NCBI GenBank assembly: GCA_949126835.1
Contig: OX421494.1
Coordinates: 21,082,196 to 21,146,195 of the forward strand
Length of the DNA: 64,000 nucleotides
Reading direction: 5' to 3'
Source of the DNA: Anisus vortex
Taxonomy: Eukaryota > Mollusca > Gastropoda > Planorbidae
The position numbers and the translations under genes are program-made. Of this stretch, positions 12,719-23,269 are shown piece after piece (position 1 is the stretch's first letter; each line of letters starts with the position of its first letter). The notes below the pieces were generated by a model. That model was not told where the DNA came from. It saw only the letters and a program-made list of their open reading frames with translations, and made no database searches.

Positions 12719-13056
12719 GTGACGAATACAAACTCAAAAAGTCACAAAGACAGTTTCAAAGTAAAGCCACGATAACGCTATGATTGGTAAAATGCTCTTA
12801 TGGAAACTGAAACAAAACTAATTTGAAGAAATGGGAAGGTAACAGTAATTTAATAAAGATAAAAAAAAAAAACATTTTAGATCAAATGATAAAAAACAAA
12901 CAAACCGTACACTTTCAATCATTTTGTGTAATTACATTTTTTCCCGGTCTTTTTCCTATCATCCTCTTAGTATTATTATTTTGTTCTTACTTTTCTGTCA
13001 TTTGTGTGTGTGTATGGTAAATTACAGAGAATACTACCAACGGTCTCAACGGATTA

Positions 13057-13436
13057 TATTGGATTTAGTTATAGTCACCAGGCATTCGTTTAGCTAGATA
13101 TAGATATAATATTGGATTTAGTTCTAGTCACCAGGCATTCGTTTAGCTAGATATAGATATAATATTGGATTTAGTTCTAGTCACCAGGCATTCGTTTAGC
13201 TAGATTGTGATATAATAGTGGATTTAGTTCTAGTCACCAGGCATTCGTTTAGCTAGATAAAGATATAATATTGGATTTAGTTCTAGTCATCAGGCATTCG
13301 TTTAGCTAGATTGTGATATAATAGTGGATTTAGTTCTAGTCATCAGGCATTCGTTTAGCTAGATTGTGATATAATAGTGGATTTAGTTCTAGTCACCAGG
13401 CATTCGTTTAGCTAGATATAGATATAATATTGGATT
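13057..13436. repeat. 53-bp minisatellite, about 7 copies
   Basis: The unit starts ttggatttagttctagtcac and continues caggcattcgtttagctaga plus an AT-rich end. Seven units run from 13057. Two end types alternate (tatagatataata and ttgtgatataata, with single-base variants), and the position after cac/cat also varies (caccagg or catcagg). The array stops at ttggatttgctcacg near 13430. No gene lies within it. Confidence 0.85.
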
Positions 13437-13566
13437 TGCTCACGCACTTACATGCTAGTTTAGGCAATTAAAAAAGTGAGTTGGTCACGAAGTAATAGTC
13501 GGTTTGGGGGAAACTGTTGGAATAGATGTATACCATGTCCAGTTTAAAAATCAGAGTGATTTTTAC

Positions 13567-14170
13567 GGCGGATCCACCATATAACGCAAAACGATATACG
13601 GCGGATTTTTGCGTGAGCTCGTGACCTATATTATGCGCATGCGCATTATTGCTTATCTGGCCCTGTATGCTCAATTACAATTTTTTGTTAGATTTTCAAC
13701 AAGTTTTCTTGGCCCAGTGGTTAGTAACGTGTGCTGTCAACAGTGTTAACGAAGTTTCTACCCCACCCATCTCCACCTTTTTTTTTAAATTATTATTAAT
13801 TCAATTATAGTAAAACGATATATTTTTAGTTAAATACGTGACTTTCTTTTTAAGTAACCATTTGTCATTGTTTATAATTAATTCAAACAAAAAGGTTATT
13901 TAGCCTATGTCACTTAATCACAATTAGAAATTGATGTTACGGTTAGGCCCGGTTAGGCCCTGTTATCGTTAGGACTTAACTAGGAATATGATCCTAAAAA
14001 AAAAGCTCTATTATAGTCTATAGAATAGTATAAATTAGTAGGCCTATAAAGTCATAAAGTTATAAGTCATAAGTATAGGCTAACTCTCACATTTTTTCGT
14101 AAATTTGGGTCTGCCGATGACGCTCGGCATTATACACACATTCGGCTTAACGTTATACACCGGATCCGCC
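13567..14170. mobile_element. Possible MITE with ggcggatcc inverted ends
   Basis: The words ggcggatccaccatataacg (13567-13586) and cgttatacaccggatccgcc (14151-14170) are inverted copies with three or so mismatches. Each side has further partly matching sequence (acgatatacggcgg on the left; gccgatgacgctcggc on the right). The palindrome tgcgcatgcgca near 13634 and the following ttatctggcc resemble the 36-kb fold-back element. I could not find clear target duplications. It is non-coding. Confidence 0.4.
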
Positions 14171-14316
14171 CAATAATGCCTCCCTTTAAAAATAGGTTAC
14201 CTATCCACGGCGGTGTTATTTATTTTGTGAGCTATAAGGGCAACCAAAGATAGCCGGCGAAATAAGAAAGGGCGTCCCACGTTATTAGCGTTTCTGTCAA
14301 TTTCATTACACATCGT

Positions 14317-14423
14317 AGAGAAAATGCCTTTTATATTTTGTTCATTAACTAAAGAGAAAATGCCTTTTATATTTTGTTCATTAACTAAGAGAAAATGTCT
14401 TTTATATTTTGTTCATTAACTAA
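14317..14423. repeat. 35-36 bp tandem triplication
   Basis: The phrase agagaaaatgccttttatat followed by tttgttcattaacta is present three times in tandem, the third with one substitution (atgtctttt). It lies in non-coding DNA. Confidence 0.85.
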
Positions 14424-14429
14424 AGTGCT

Positions 14430-15373
14430 GATGTCAACCCGAGACAGCTTTGACACAAAAATAAAAATAAAAGAACAAAAAAAGGAAGAAGGCTTGGAAA
14501 AGGAAATACTTTCTTGGACTAGGTCAGATTTAATGGACAAGGTTAGTAACTGATGTCTTTCCACACTTCATATACATCCTACTATGGTCAATATTGTACA
14601 GAACAGTGAAAATGAAACAAAAAAATGAATTAGGTCATGAGGTAGTGCCGGTGGCAGGTAGTGAATGTGTATGTATGCAAAGCAAAATGCGAACAAATTA
14701 GCACGAAACTGTAACAACTTTCGTTAGAAAACAACAAAAAACAATGCTTCATTCAGTTCGGAAATATTGTAATACACATTATTGTAGAAAAGAAACCACA
14801 AGGTTTTCAGATAAATACAATGGATTCATAAGGTTCCCTTTTCTTACTTGCCTCGAATTCATTGCGCGTGCCTTAAAAATTTAACCTCGTTGCCGGAATA
14901 AATTTGAAAGAAACGAAACAGTCTATTTGTTTTGTAATCAACATATATAATTACCGTGAGTTTGTTTATATGTTTGTTTATATATATATATATATTTATA
15001 TATATGTTTGTTCGCTATAGGCTCCTAAGCCGTTTGACTATTCGGGCCAAAAATTAAATGTATAAATTGGAAACGTCCTCCAAAAGATAATTTTATTTTA
15101 TCACTTATAATCATAAATGTGTTGATTTAAAAAATCCAAAATGTCATATCCATCTATGCAAATAAATATAACGGTACATAGCAAATGGCCATTTCCGTTC
15201 ATTTACTATATTGAACGCGACATTCACTATGTTGAACGCGAGGGTCTTTCCGGGTTTTCCCAATTCTACTGTTGTTTTTTTAATGTGGCGAGACCTTTTT
15301 TAAAAGCTACGCACTGCAATTTGGCTTAGAGAGTTTCAATGGTTTACTTTAAACAAAATACTAGCGTATGACG
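14430..15373. other. Non-coding stretch
   Basis: No gene is supported. It includes a TA microsatellite near 14983-15004 and a short direct repeat (ttgaacgcgacattcactatg) near 15210-15240. Confidence 0.45.
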
Positions 15374-15584
15374 CAGACCTGCCTACCCGTACGCTTTGGG
15401 CGTATTTTCGTACGCTTTAGGATACAAAATACGGCTGTTACACCGAGCGTCTTAAAAATACGACTTCTTGAATAAAAAAATATGATTTCGCAATTTTTCA
15501 TTTTATTTCTATTCTTTTCGGTATTTAGACGATCACTAAACCGCAGTTACATAAAACCGATGTTTTGATAGGTCGAAAATGGAT

Positions 15585-15761
15585 ATACCTAACTTGTTAC
15601 ACGGCGCGGCGACCTTGACCTGATATCCTTTTTTCCTCTCTCGCAAATATCCAAATTCGGCGATCAAAAGTATGGTTGACAGCAAACTTTAACAGGTGCA
15701 CGAAATCATGAAACAGATGACGAAGAAGCTTACGAGTCTGCTCCGAGTAAAAAAGCGAAGG
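15585..15761 (+). repeat. 177-bp direct repeat, first copy
   Basis: It matches 16445-16621 almost base for base, from atacctaacttgttac to aaaaaagcgaagg. In this copy the reading frame after the start codon is broken early (gcaaactttaacagg), while the second copy keeps it open. It is therefore a duplicated, dead first coding segment of the surrounding hAT element. Confidence 0.85.
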
Positions 15762-16444
15762 GGTAGGCTCTTCTGCTTGGGTGCAAGAGTTTAGAGTGCC
15801 GGCTATCGGCCAATTTAAGTTTTGGGAAACTATAAATGATCAACTTTTTTCTTTCATGAAAACTTAAAAGGCGAAATAAAACGCATGTGTGATTCTTTAT
15901 TTATTTTTAGGTCAGGGTTTCCCGGGAGTTTACCCAGTTTTTTGCTATCGTGGCCCGGTAATTTGTATAGGCCTACTCGTGCCTCCAGAGTTTTAGAAAC
16001 TTTTTTTTTAGCGCAATCCCGTAATGTAGCTTTTTTTTGGACCCTATAGTTTCATAGGCTATAGTCTAGATTACTCTAGATCTATATAAATCTCTAAGAA
16101 GTCTACGTTTTTATGGTCTGACACGGCAATCGATAATAAGCCTACTTCACGCGAATTTGTTTTTAGGTCAATCTGTACGTCACGCACGCTTTACTCGCGG
16201 CTTTCTTTTAAATTCTTGACGTTTTATTTTACTAACGGAGAGATTAAAACTCGTTGTTTTCATTACGATAAAACTTTTGTTTATCAGCCTACTAAAACGA
16301 AAGCAACTATTTATTAATAGACTTGATCTCGGCTCAACGTCGGGGTTTCAATTATTGCTATCAATGATTCAATGATGTAAAATCGTCACTATAAACTTGT
16401 TTTTGTACAACACGGAGCTCGCTGTAGGCCCTACATTGTTAGTA

Positions 16445-16621
16445 ATACCTAACTTGTTACACGGCGCGGCGACCTTGACCTGATATCCTTTTTTTCTCTC
16501 TCGCAAATGTCCAAATTCGGCGATCAAAAGTATGGCTGACAGCAAACTTACACAGCGTGCACGAAATCATGAAACAGATGACGAAGAAGCTTCCGAGTCT
16601 GCTCCGAGTAAAAAAGCGAAG
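16445..16621 (+). repeat. 177-bp direct repeat, second copy
   Basis: Second copy of the segment at 15585-15761, about 860 bp downstream. It holds the start codon (16532) of the N-terminal transposase remnant and runs into the open coding part. Confidence 0.85.
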
Positions 16622-17060
16622 GTGTATTCTGCTCGGAAGCAAAAGTTTATAAATAAATATTATATGAAATATAAGTACTTGCATGTGTCATTGAATAGTG
16701 ACACATCGGCACACTGCACTATTTGTCATATCGACTTCTTGGTGGGACACGGAGGGCTCTAAGACTGTAAGAGACATGACGAATCGGAGTCGCACCAGAA
16801 ACTGGCTGTTGAGAAAGAAAAGACTAGGCCTACACAAAATATTAGGTCTTTTCTTTTGAAGCCTGAGCCCGTCGCTGGGGAGGAGCAACTTCAGCGTGAC
16901 GTGACTCGTGCAGAAGCAATGATTTGCAACTTCATTGTTGACAATAACTTGTTGCTGTCGTGCTCTGATGTGCTGACAAAGGCTGTGGCGTCGATGTTGA
17001 CTTGGTGCATGCAGAAGTGGCAGACGTCAAATTGCAGGAGTCTTGCAGGTTCAGCAATCT
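16532..17060 (+). pseudogene. hAT transposase N-terminal remnant with BED-like zinc finger
   Basis: From the ATG at 16532 one frame runs for more than 150 codons with a single in-frame TAA near 16759. Near residue 65 is C-T-I-C, followed by HGG and, after the stop, KRHDESESH. This C-x2-C...H-x5-H pattern is that of BED/TTF-like DNA-binding fingers in hAT transposases. Upstream is a charged segment with KKAK. Coding similarity fades near 17010, where the catalytic core should follow. The stop and the missing core make it non-functional as seen. Confidence 0.7.
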
Positions 17061-17159
17061 GGAATTCATCATCAACTGATTTCCTGTCCTGGTCACCAAC
17101 ACCTCACTAGACAAAGTTGCTGAGCAGGTCTGCCTATATCAATCTACTGATGTGTCAGG

Positions 17160-17492
17160 GTGCATCAAGGACAGAATTGGTTTTCTATCGCTGAAATGAA
17201 GCATGAAGATACTGACAGCTTGATGTTTGAAGACTTGGCGAATGTGATACTGGGGCTTCTCACCATACCACACAGCAGTGCCCAATGCGAACGTGTTTTC
17301 AGCTGTGTCAGGAAGAACCGGACACCACAGCGTTCCTCAATGTCTGACCAGACCATGGAGAGCCTTCTGGTGCTCAAGTCCCGGCCAGTGGGCATTTTGG
17401 AGTCTGTAAAGGCTCTTAATGATAAAGACTTAAAACTGCTGAAGGGGGCATACTACCAGAGTCTAGAGAAGAATGACCAAACAACTAGCTGA
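17160..17492 (+). pseudogene. hAT transposase C-terminal dimerisation remnant
   Basis: A 110-codon frame carries the words LMFEDLANVILGLLTIPHSS and AQCERVFSCVRKNRT, the hallmark C-terminal hAT dimerisation motif (small residue-ER-FS). It is one frame off from the N-terminal part at 16532, which fits an internal deletion. It ends at TGA near 17490, about 290 bp before the right terminus. No conserved DDE residues can be assigned. Confidence 0.75.
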
Positions 17493-18004
17493 AGTAACCA
17501 AATGGAGGAGGACAGAAAAATTATTGAACACACACCAACTGTCTATTTTGTTAACATTTTCAACATACATTTATTAAATTGTGCTGAAAATACAAAACAG
17601 ATTTTCTTTGCTTGTTTTAAACATTAAATGAAACAAGTGTTTAAATTTTAATGACAATTATTTTGAATAATTGGTGCGATAGATGACAATTATTATTGCA
17701 TAGTACACTTGACCTCGGAAAAGTACACTTTAGCCTTCTCAAGAATACTCCAAGCGTTTTTCCAGGGTAGACAGGTCTGATGACATAATGTCTATGAAAT
17801 TATTTTTTCATTGTTGATGTTTGCATTATCCTTTTAAGTAAAAGTAACCAAATGTTTTAATTATTTAATGGATTTACGTTGTTATTGGAGAATATCCTTT
17901 AAAAGGCGACTTTATACACCCTATAAATTAAATGATACGAATTATAAAAAAACAAGTTAGGCTTATAAATGATTACTTTCAAATACCGGGTACCATAAGA
18001 TTGA

Positions 18005-19085
18005 CAGCAACAATATAAAATAAAAACTGAATACCGAAAGAAACATTATCAATACTGTTTTATTGATACAATAAGCAAGAACAAAAATTAAATACCGAAA
18101 AAATCTTTCTCACTTTAGTTTTTATTTCATTGAAATATTATTTTCTATTTTTTAAAAATATTTTTTACCTTTTTTATTGTTTTGTATTTATGTTTTTTTT
18201 CTTTCAGATTGTATATTATTTTTAATTTAATATAATTAATAACAAGTCAAGTCAACACAACTGTTCGCTACATTTTAATATCGAATTTAAAAGTCTCTTT
18301 AAAAAACCCATACTAGCATTTCGGCTCTTGTGTCCAGGGCGTAACGCTTAGGATTGAGCAATCTCTGTCCAGGCTCCAGCCACCCAACGACACGCCCAAG
18401 GCGTGGCGTGCCGTGTAACGGGGAAGGTTTCCGCAGCCCAGCGATCGTTCACTGCGGTTCCCCTAAGGATCATTATCGTAGTGGCTCGCCCGTATACCTG
18501 CACTATCACCCGGTAGCACAAATCCTATACTATAGGTACATGCATCCAGGCACCGGGTGGTTCTCGAGACGGGAATGCAGCGTCCATTGCTTCCTCCCCC
18601 TGTGCCCCATGCGTTCGCCCGCCAGTGTATTCTTAATGGGAATGTATCGGCGGTTTACACACTACGCCAGTCCTTGAGGCCACAATTCTTATGCATATGT
18701 CAGGTTCAGGTCGACCAGAAACAAAAAAAAAAATAACAAAAACTAAATACCGAAAGAAACATTCTCAACACTGTTTTATTAATACAATAAGCAAGAACAA
18801 AAATTAAATACCGAAAAAATCGTTATCACTTTAGTTTGTATTGTATTGAAATATTATTTTCTCCGCTTTTTTTATTATTTACCTTTTATTGTTTGGTATT
18901 GTGGTTTTTTTTTCTTTTAGATAGTATATTATTGTTAATTTAATAGGCTATTTTTAATAACAAGTCAAGTCAACACAACTGTTTGCTACGTTATAATATC
19001 AGACGCTTGACAGTAACAATTATTATGCATATGCCAGGGTCAGAAACAATTAAAAAGAACAAAAACTAAATACCGAAAAGAAACG
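18005..19085. repeat. About 725-bp direct duplication, one copy carrying an insertion
   Basis: A 250-bp AT-rich block (taccgaaagaaacatt ... caagtcaagtcaacacaact) occurs at about 18025-18275 and again at 18745-18990. After each block the sequence continues to a ttatgcatatg word (18690, 19022) and the start of another unit (actaaataccgaaa, near 18744 and 19063). The first unit contains about 400 extra GC-rich bases (18285-18681) absent from the second, so the second acts as an empty site. The order argues against LTRs, since the repeats do not end in TG...CA and have no internal coding. Confidence 0.7.
18285..18681. mobile_element. GC-rich dispersed repeat, copy 1
   Basis: This segment shares most of its length with 55640-56075. 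Common words are gtccagggcgtaacg, ggcgtggcgtgccgtgtaac, aggtttccgcagcccagc, ggctcgcccgtatacctgca and tatcggcggtttacacac. It is clearly richer in GC than the DNA around it and is absent at the matching point of the tandem unit at 18745-19022. That makes it an insertion. I cannot name its family: no convincing terminal inverted repeat, tRNA-like box or polymerase word is visible. The open frame at 18354-18677 has no domain that I recognise. Confidence 0.6.
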
Positions 19086-19380
19086 TTCATTTTAATAGTC
19101 TCTTTTCTTTCTCTCTTAACATTAATATTAACTTAACTAATATTGTAATATTGTAGTCGTTCGTTTCTCCGTCATTTTGACGGGCATAACCACTAGTGTA
19201 ATCATATTCGTGTTGTTGTTTTTTTGTTTTGTTTTTAGAACGAGTTCTGTATGAAAACTTTAGACCAAGCAGCTGTGGCAACTGATAAAAAAACAAACAT
19301 TTATAACTAGTTTTTAACGAAACACTCTTATTTCACCATTCTATGCACGGGCGTCTATGGTAATACAATGGTAGGATTAA

Positions 19381-19470
19381 AAAGTAAAGTACCCGTCGGA
19401 CCAAATTATTATTGGCTGGCGTACCAGAGGTCCTGGGTTCGAATCCTGGTGAAGACTAGGATCAGTATCT
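19381..19470. repeat. tRNA-derived SINE fragment
   Basis: A SINE-tail phrase (gtacccgtcggaccaaatta) is followed by a B-box-like phrase (gtcctgggttcgaatcctgg). Both are parts of the SINE at 41085-41335, but here they are close together, so the middle is deleted or two fragments are joined. Confidence 0.45.
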
Positions 19471-19759
19471 CGTATTAATAAACATACACATGTCGGTTTA
19501 GATAGTTGTTAAGTTTTGTTTGTGTAGAGAGCTCGATATTATCTGAATTTGTGAATTAAGTTCATATTTGTAGCAATATACATATTTAAAAAACCACCAT
19601 CTACAAAACAATAATAAGGCCAGTGATGACTAATGACAATAAGACCTGGACACTTACGAAGAGCGCAGAAAATATATTAAATACCTGGGAAAGATTAAGT
19701 CAGAAAAAATGTTGTACCAACAAAATATGATAATGGATGGAGGATGCGCACCAATAGAG

Positions 19760-20055
19760 AGGTCTATGAATTATATGAAGATATAGTGGCTGAGATAAAG
19801 GAGTGCAGACTACGCTCGACAGGCCACCTGGAACGAAGGCCAAACAACAAGAGGAGTAAAAGTAACATACGACCTTAACGACCTAAAGGCAGACCCAGAC
19901 TGAGATGGTTGGACGATGTCGAGAAGGATCTGAGACAGATCGGGGTCCAGGCCTGAAGAAAGAAAACATCAGATCGGTCTGAGTGGAAGGAGGTGGTGAG
20001 GCAGTCCAGAGCCCCCCATAAGCTGTATCGCCACAGATGACGGTGATGATGAATA
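19760..20055 (+). pseudogene. LINE C-terminal tail, decayed copy
   Basis: In the plus frame the words EDIVAEIKECRLRSTGHLER, then a stop, then KGRPRLRWLDDVEKDLRQIG and SEWKEVVRQSRAPHK match the tail of the LINE at 12424-12718. At least two stops interrupt it. It ends in a GAT/GAT-rich tail (cagatgacggtgatgatgaa) near 20035-20055, comparable to the GGAT tail of the other copy. Confidence 0.7.
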
Positions 20056-20059
20056 TAAA

Positions 20060-22050
20060 TTGTAGCAATGTGACCTACAATTAACCTATTAACTATTAGC
20101 TTTAAGTCTTAGTTACTCAAGCCTGTCGACTTTTGTCGTCGTCAACAACATTCTGAACAAGCAACCATTTGGAAAATTAACCTTTTGGCCTATTGACTAT
20201 TGTCAATAGTCCTAGTATATTATAATTAGTAGCATATACTAGAATATTATATATTATAATAATTATATTAATTTAAATCAAAGTATTTATTTTAGACAAG
20301 TGTCATGGGTAAATTACCCTTCGGGACAAATTGATCATAGGTGTCCTGGGTGATCTTAGTTTGATTTAAGCTTAACTAACATATTGATACAAAACATGGT
20401 TTTAACATTGATGAATATTTGTCAAAGTAAAGAAAGTTCTAGTTTCCTATTTTAGCTTTCAATGGCCTGAGTAAAAAAAAAGCCTTTTAAAATACATTAT
20501 AAATGTGTCTCGGAATCAAAGAAATACATAAATAAAAGACACAAAAAAGAATGCATAAATAAAACCATAAAAATGCCGTTAAAAAGACATTAATAAAAAC
20601 ACATTAATAAAACATTTTTATCGGAGAAAGGCTGCCCAATAGCAGGCATGTTTAAAAAAAAAGGGAGATAACATTATACATAAAAAGGGAGCACAACTCA
20701 CAGCATATCTGTTCATTTCTCCTGCATTCCTTAACAACAACAAAAAAATGTTCCCAGAAAGATTTACAGCATCATCGGTCTGTAGACAGTTCTATAAATG
20801 GCGGTATCCATTAAACCCGGTCTTATCATTTACATTTTTTGAGAGACGTCTACGTATATTATATTGCGGAATGCACGTCCGCATTTCCACCCCCCCCCCC
20901 CAACTGGGTCATACAACTTTCTCTAATGGTCAATTTTCGGGACTGAACCCTTCACGAAAGCACCAATAAAAGTTGGCAATGATTCACGGTAAACTTGACC
21001 CCCCGCAAAAACAAACGAATTTAAAAAGAAAAAAACCGGAGACAACAAGCAAAGGCTTACGTACGTTTCGTTTATTTGTATCCTGTCTGATATCGTTTTT
21101 CTTACCAATGAACTAACAATCCATTTATATACTTTTTATGCGTTGATAATGCTAGATTTTCAGCTTATTTGTATGGTATTCATTATTTTCCCTCCCTCTA
21201 AAATGAAAAAAACAACAACAAGTTTTGTATATATGGAGTTGCCCGGTTTTGTCAAATAAAGAAAAAAAAAACTCACCAAAAACATGCTAGGTTTTGGTTT
21301 CCAATACAGAATATTACAAGCCGGACAAGCGAGATGTGTTTTAGTAATTTCTTGAGTGCGATTCAAATTGAAGACCAAACAAACAAATAAGAATTCGGGG
21401 TTGAATGTTGAATGTTGGAAGGGAGGGGTATGAATTAGTAATTAGGCTAATGAAAGGCTAACAAAGAAAGAAGTGTAGTTTCCATCAGTGAAGTATGTCC
21501 CCTTGGTTCAGCGCAGTCTTAAAATACTGCTAACCATAACTTCAATTGTCTGCTACACTGCTAGCGAAGAAGTCATTATCGCAGACTGGGCAGTGGAGGA
21601 TTAGGTTGTAATGCATTTTCTATTGATTTTGTTTTTGGCTCTTGGACAATAAGCCAAAAAAAACGCCGATGCAATAGTTTTCTATCTAGGCGAAAACAAA
21701 AACAAAGCCCAGACTACATATTGCTTCCTTTCATAAAGGTTTTCCGGGCGTACGAATACATTTGGATGGATATGACACGCGAACATCCACAACCGCTAAT
21801 ACTCTTTTCCAATCTTTAGGAAGAGAAGAAAAAATGTTAGTGCTATGCCTTGGATAGCCTGGAATGGACGAAAATTAGAATATTATAACCACATTTAATG
21901 TAGAAAACTACACGAAAGCTAGGGAAATAAATAATCTACTGAAGAATATTTTATGATTCATACTTGACGAACGAGGTAATATTTATATCAAGTCAACTTA
22001 ATGATAATGATCTACTAATCATTTCTATGTGTGATTTCATTGGCTAATGT
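20060..22050. other. Non-coding stretch
   Basis: No gene is supported. A SINE-tail-like fragment (attacccttcgggacaaatt) lies near 20312-20345, an A-rich region at 20480-20640, and a C11 tract near 20890. Confidence 0.45.
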
Positions 22051-22055
22051 AATGT

Positions 22056-22318
22056 TTCACACAATGACTTATGCATTGTGTAATACAATGACTTATGCAT
22101 TGTGTAATACAATGGCTTATGCATTGTGTAGTACAATGGCTCATGGAATGTGTAATGCAATGGCTCACAGAATGTGTAAGACAATGGCTCACAGAATGTG
22201 TAATACAATGGATCATGGACTAGTATGTAATACAATGGCTCATAGACTGTGTAATACAATGGCTCATAGACTGTGTAATACAATGGCTCACAGACTGTGT
22301 AATATAATGGCTCACTTG
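22056..22318. repeat. 24-bp minisatellite, about 11 units
   Basis: The 24-bp unit is acaatggctcatagactgtg plus taat, with earlier units reading acaatgacttatgcattgtg. The unit drifts steadily from left to right (acttatgcatt, gctcatggaat, gctcacagaat, gctcatagact). Because 24 is a multiple of three, both strands stay open through the whole array (about 96 codons each). I read this as a repeat property and not as a gene pair. Confidence 0.85.
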
Positions 22319-22329
22319 TAATGAAATAT

Positions 22330-22744
22330 CCCATACTGACGGAACCTAAGAATTATTCATGAGTCTGCTGAGGCTCCAATGTTTCCTGACAAGGTGAAGG
22401 TCGAATCAGATCAATTTCTCTCCCCCCCCCACCCCTTACCCTCAACCTGCCCCCCCCCCCCTTTCCCACGAAATCTTGTAACGGGCAAAGATGATGGCAC
22501 AGTGAGACGGGGACCGGAACTGTAGGAGGGGGGTCGGAGTAATGGTGAAACTGTGATTTCCAATTTACAAGAATGAGAAGACAAATCGAAATAAGAAATG
22601 GGTGGAGATGAATTACGGTAACTCGTTTAGGCTAATACTACAAAAAAAAGTAACACCAAAGGGAAATGACAGATAGAACAAAAACTGATGTAGGCAAACG
22701 CGAAAATGAAATTTATAATAATCTTTTTTTTTTTAAATAAAGAA
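22330..22744. other. Non-coding stretch
   Basis: No gene is supported. Two C-rich tracts (near 22422 and 22451) and a T-rich tract at 22724 are the visible features. Confidence 0.5.
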
Positions 22745-22754
22745 CTAAATATAC

Positions 22755-23265
22755 CGGTAATATCTTCTTATCTTAAACTTAAAACAAATACAGACGCTCC
22801 TTCTATAAAGAAGATTATTGCGTCCTACGCACATCCGTGGTTTGACAATAGTCCTGCATTCTATTAGTGTTTTAAATGATGTTAAGTTACTGTTTTTTTT
22901 CAGGTAACCCATTCCATGCCCGGACGCCACTCGGGAATAAAGAGTACGTGTATGCATTTGTTCTCGCATTGGGGATAAGGGAAGTGTTTTTGTCCTTTTA
23001 TTTATCTGAGCATTGTAACAGATTGTTTTGTATTGTATTTGTAAGTTAGAATTTAATGGTTTATGTATTATTACAACTTTACTCTTTGCCCTTCTGTTCT
23101 AGTTTCAGGGTTTAGCAATTTAACTATTGGCGTTAGCCCTACGACCGTGGGGAATCGCGAAATCAAAATATTATTGTAAAGCAAAATAATGTTTATACAT
23201 ACATAAATAAATAAACAGCTTTGGGCAAAGGCCATTTGTGTGAGATCAATATCGTCTGCTCCCAT
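22755..23265 (-). pseudogene. CR1/jockey-like LINE C-terminal tail and 3' UTR
   Basis: On the minus strand the words TVVGLTPIVKLLNPETR, then SPMREQMHTRTLYSRVASGH in one frame and NLTSFKTLIE after a shift match the copy at 61800-62217 (VTPLVKSLNLETLEDRRAK; YARTNAYKYSFFPSGIRAWN; NLTSFKTLIK). The 3' UTR block containing ggacgcaataatcttcttta (minus strand) is conserved between copies. The pattern is the usual end of CR1/L2/jockey-like polymerases. Frameshifts and stops show it is dead. Confidence 0.7.
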
Positions 23266-23269
23266 CCAC

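Larger units (their letters stand above)
15374..17779 (+). mobile_element. hAT-like element with 6-bp TSD (hAT6 type), internally deleted
   Basis: The element starts cagacctgcctaccc (15374) and ends gggtagacaggtctg (17779); these are inverted with one mismatch. Abutting 6-mers atgacg (15368-15373) and atgaca (17780-17785) look like a 6-bp target duplication. Inside are an N-terminal zinc-finger fragment (16532 onward) and a hAT C-terminal dimerisation region (17160-17492); the transposase core between them is missing. A 177-bp direct duplication (15585-15761 and 16445-16621) covers the N-terminal coding start. The 32510-33177 element has related ends. Confidence 0.75.

Noticed and set aside
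18025..18990. Pair of LTRs around a retroelement
   Set aside because: The 250-bp direct repeats do not start TG or end CA, and the DNA between them lacks gag/pol; a tandem duplication with an insertion explains it better.
22031..22334. 96-codon open frames on both strands
   Set aside because: By-product of the 24-bp tandem repeat.
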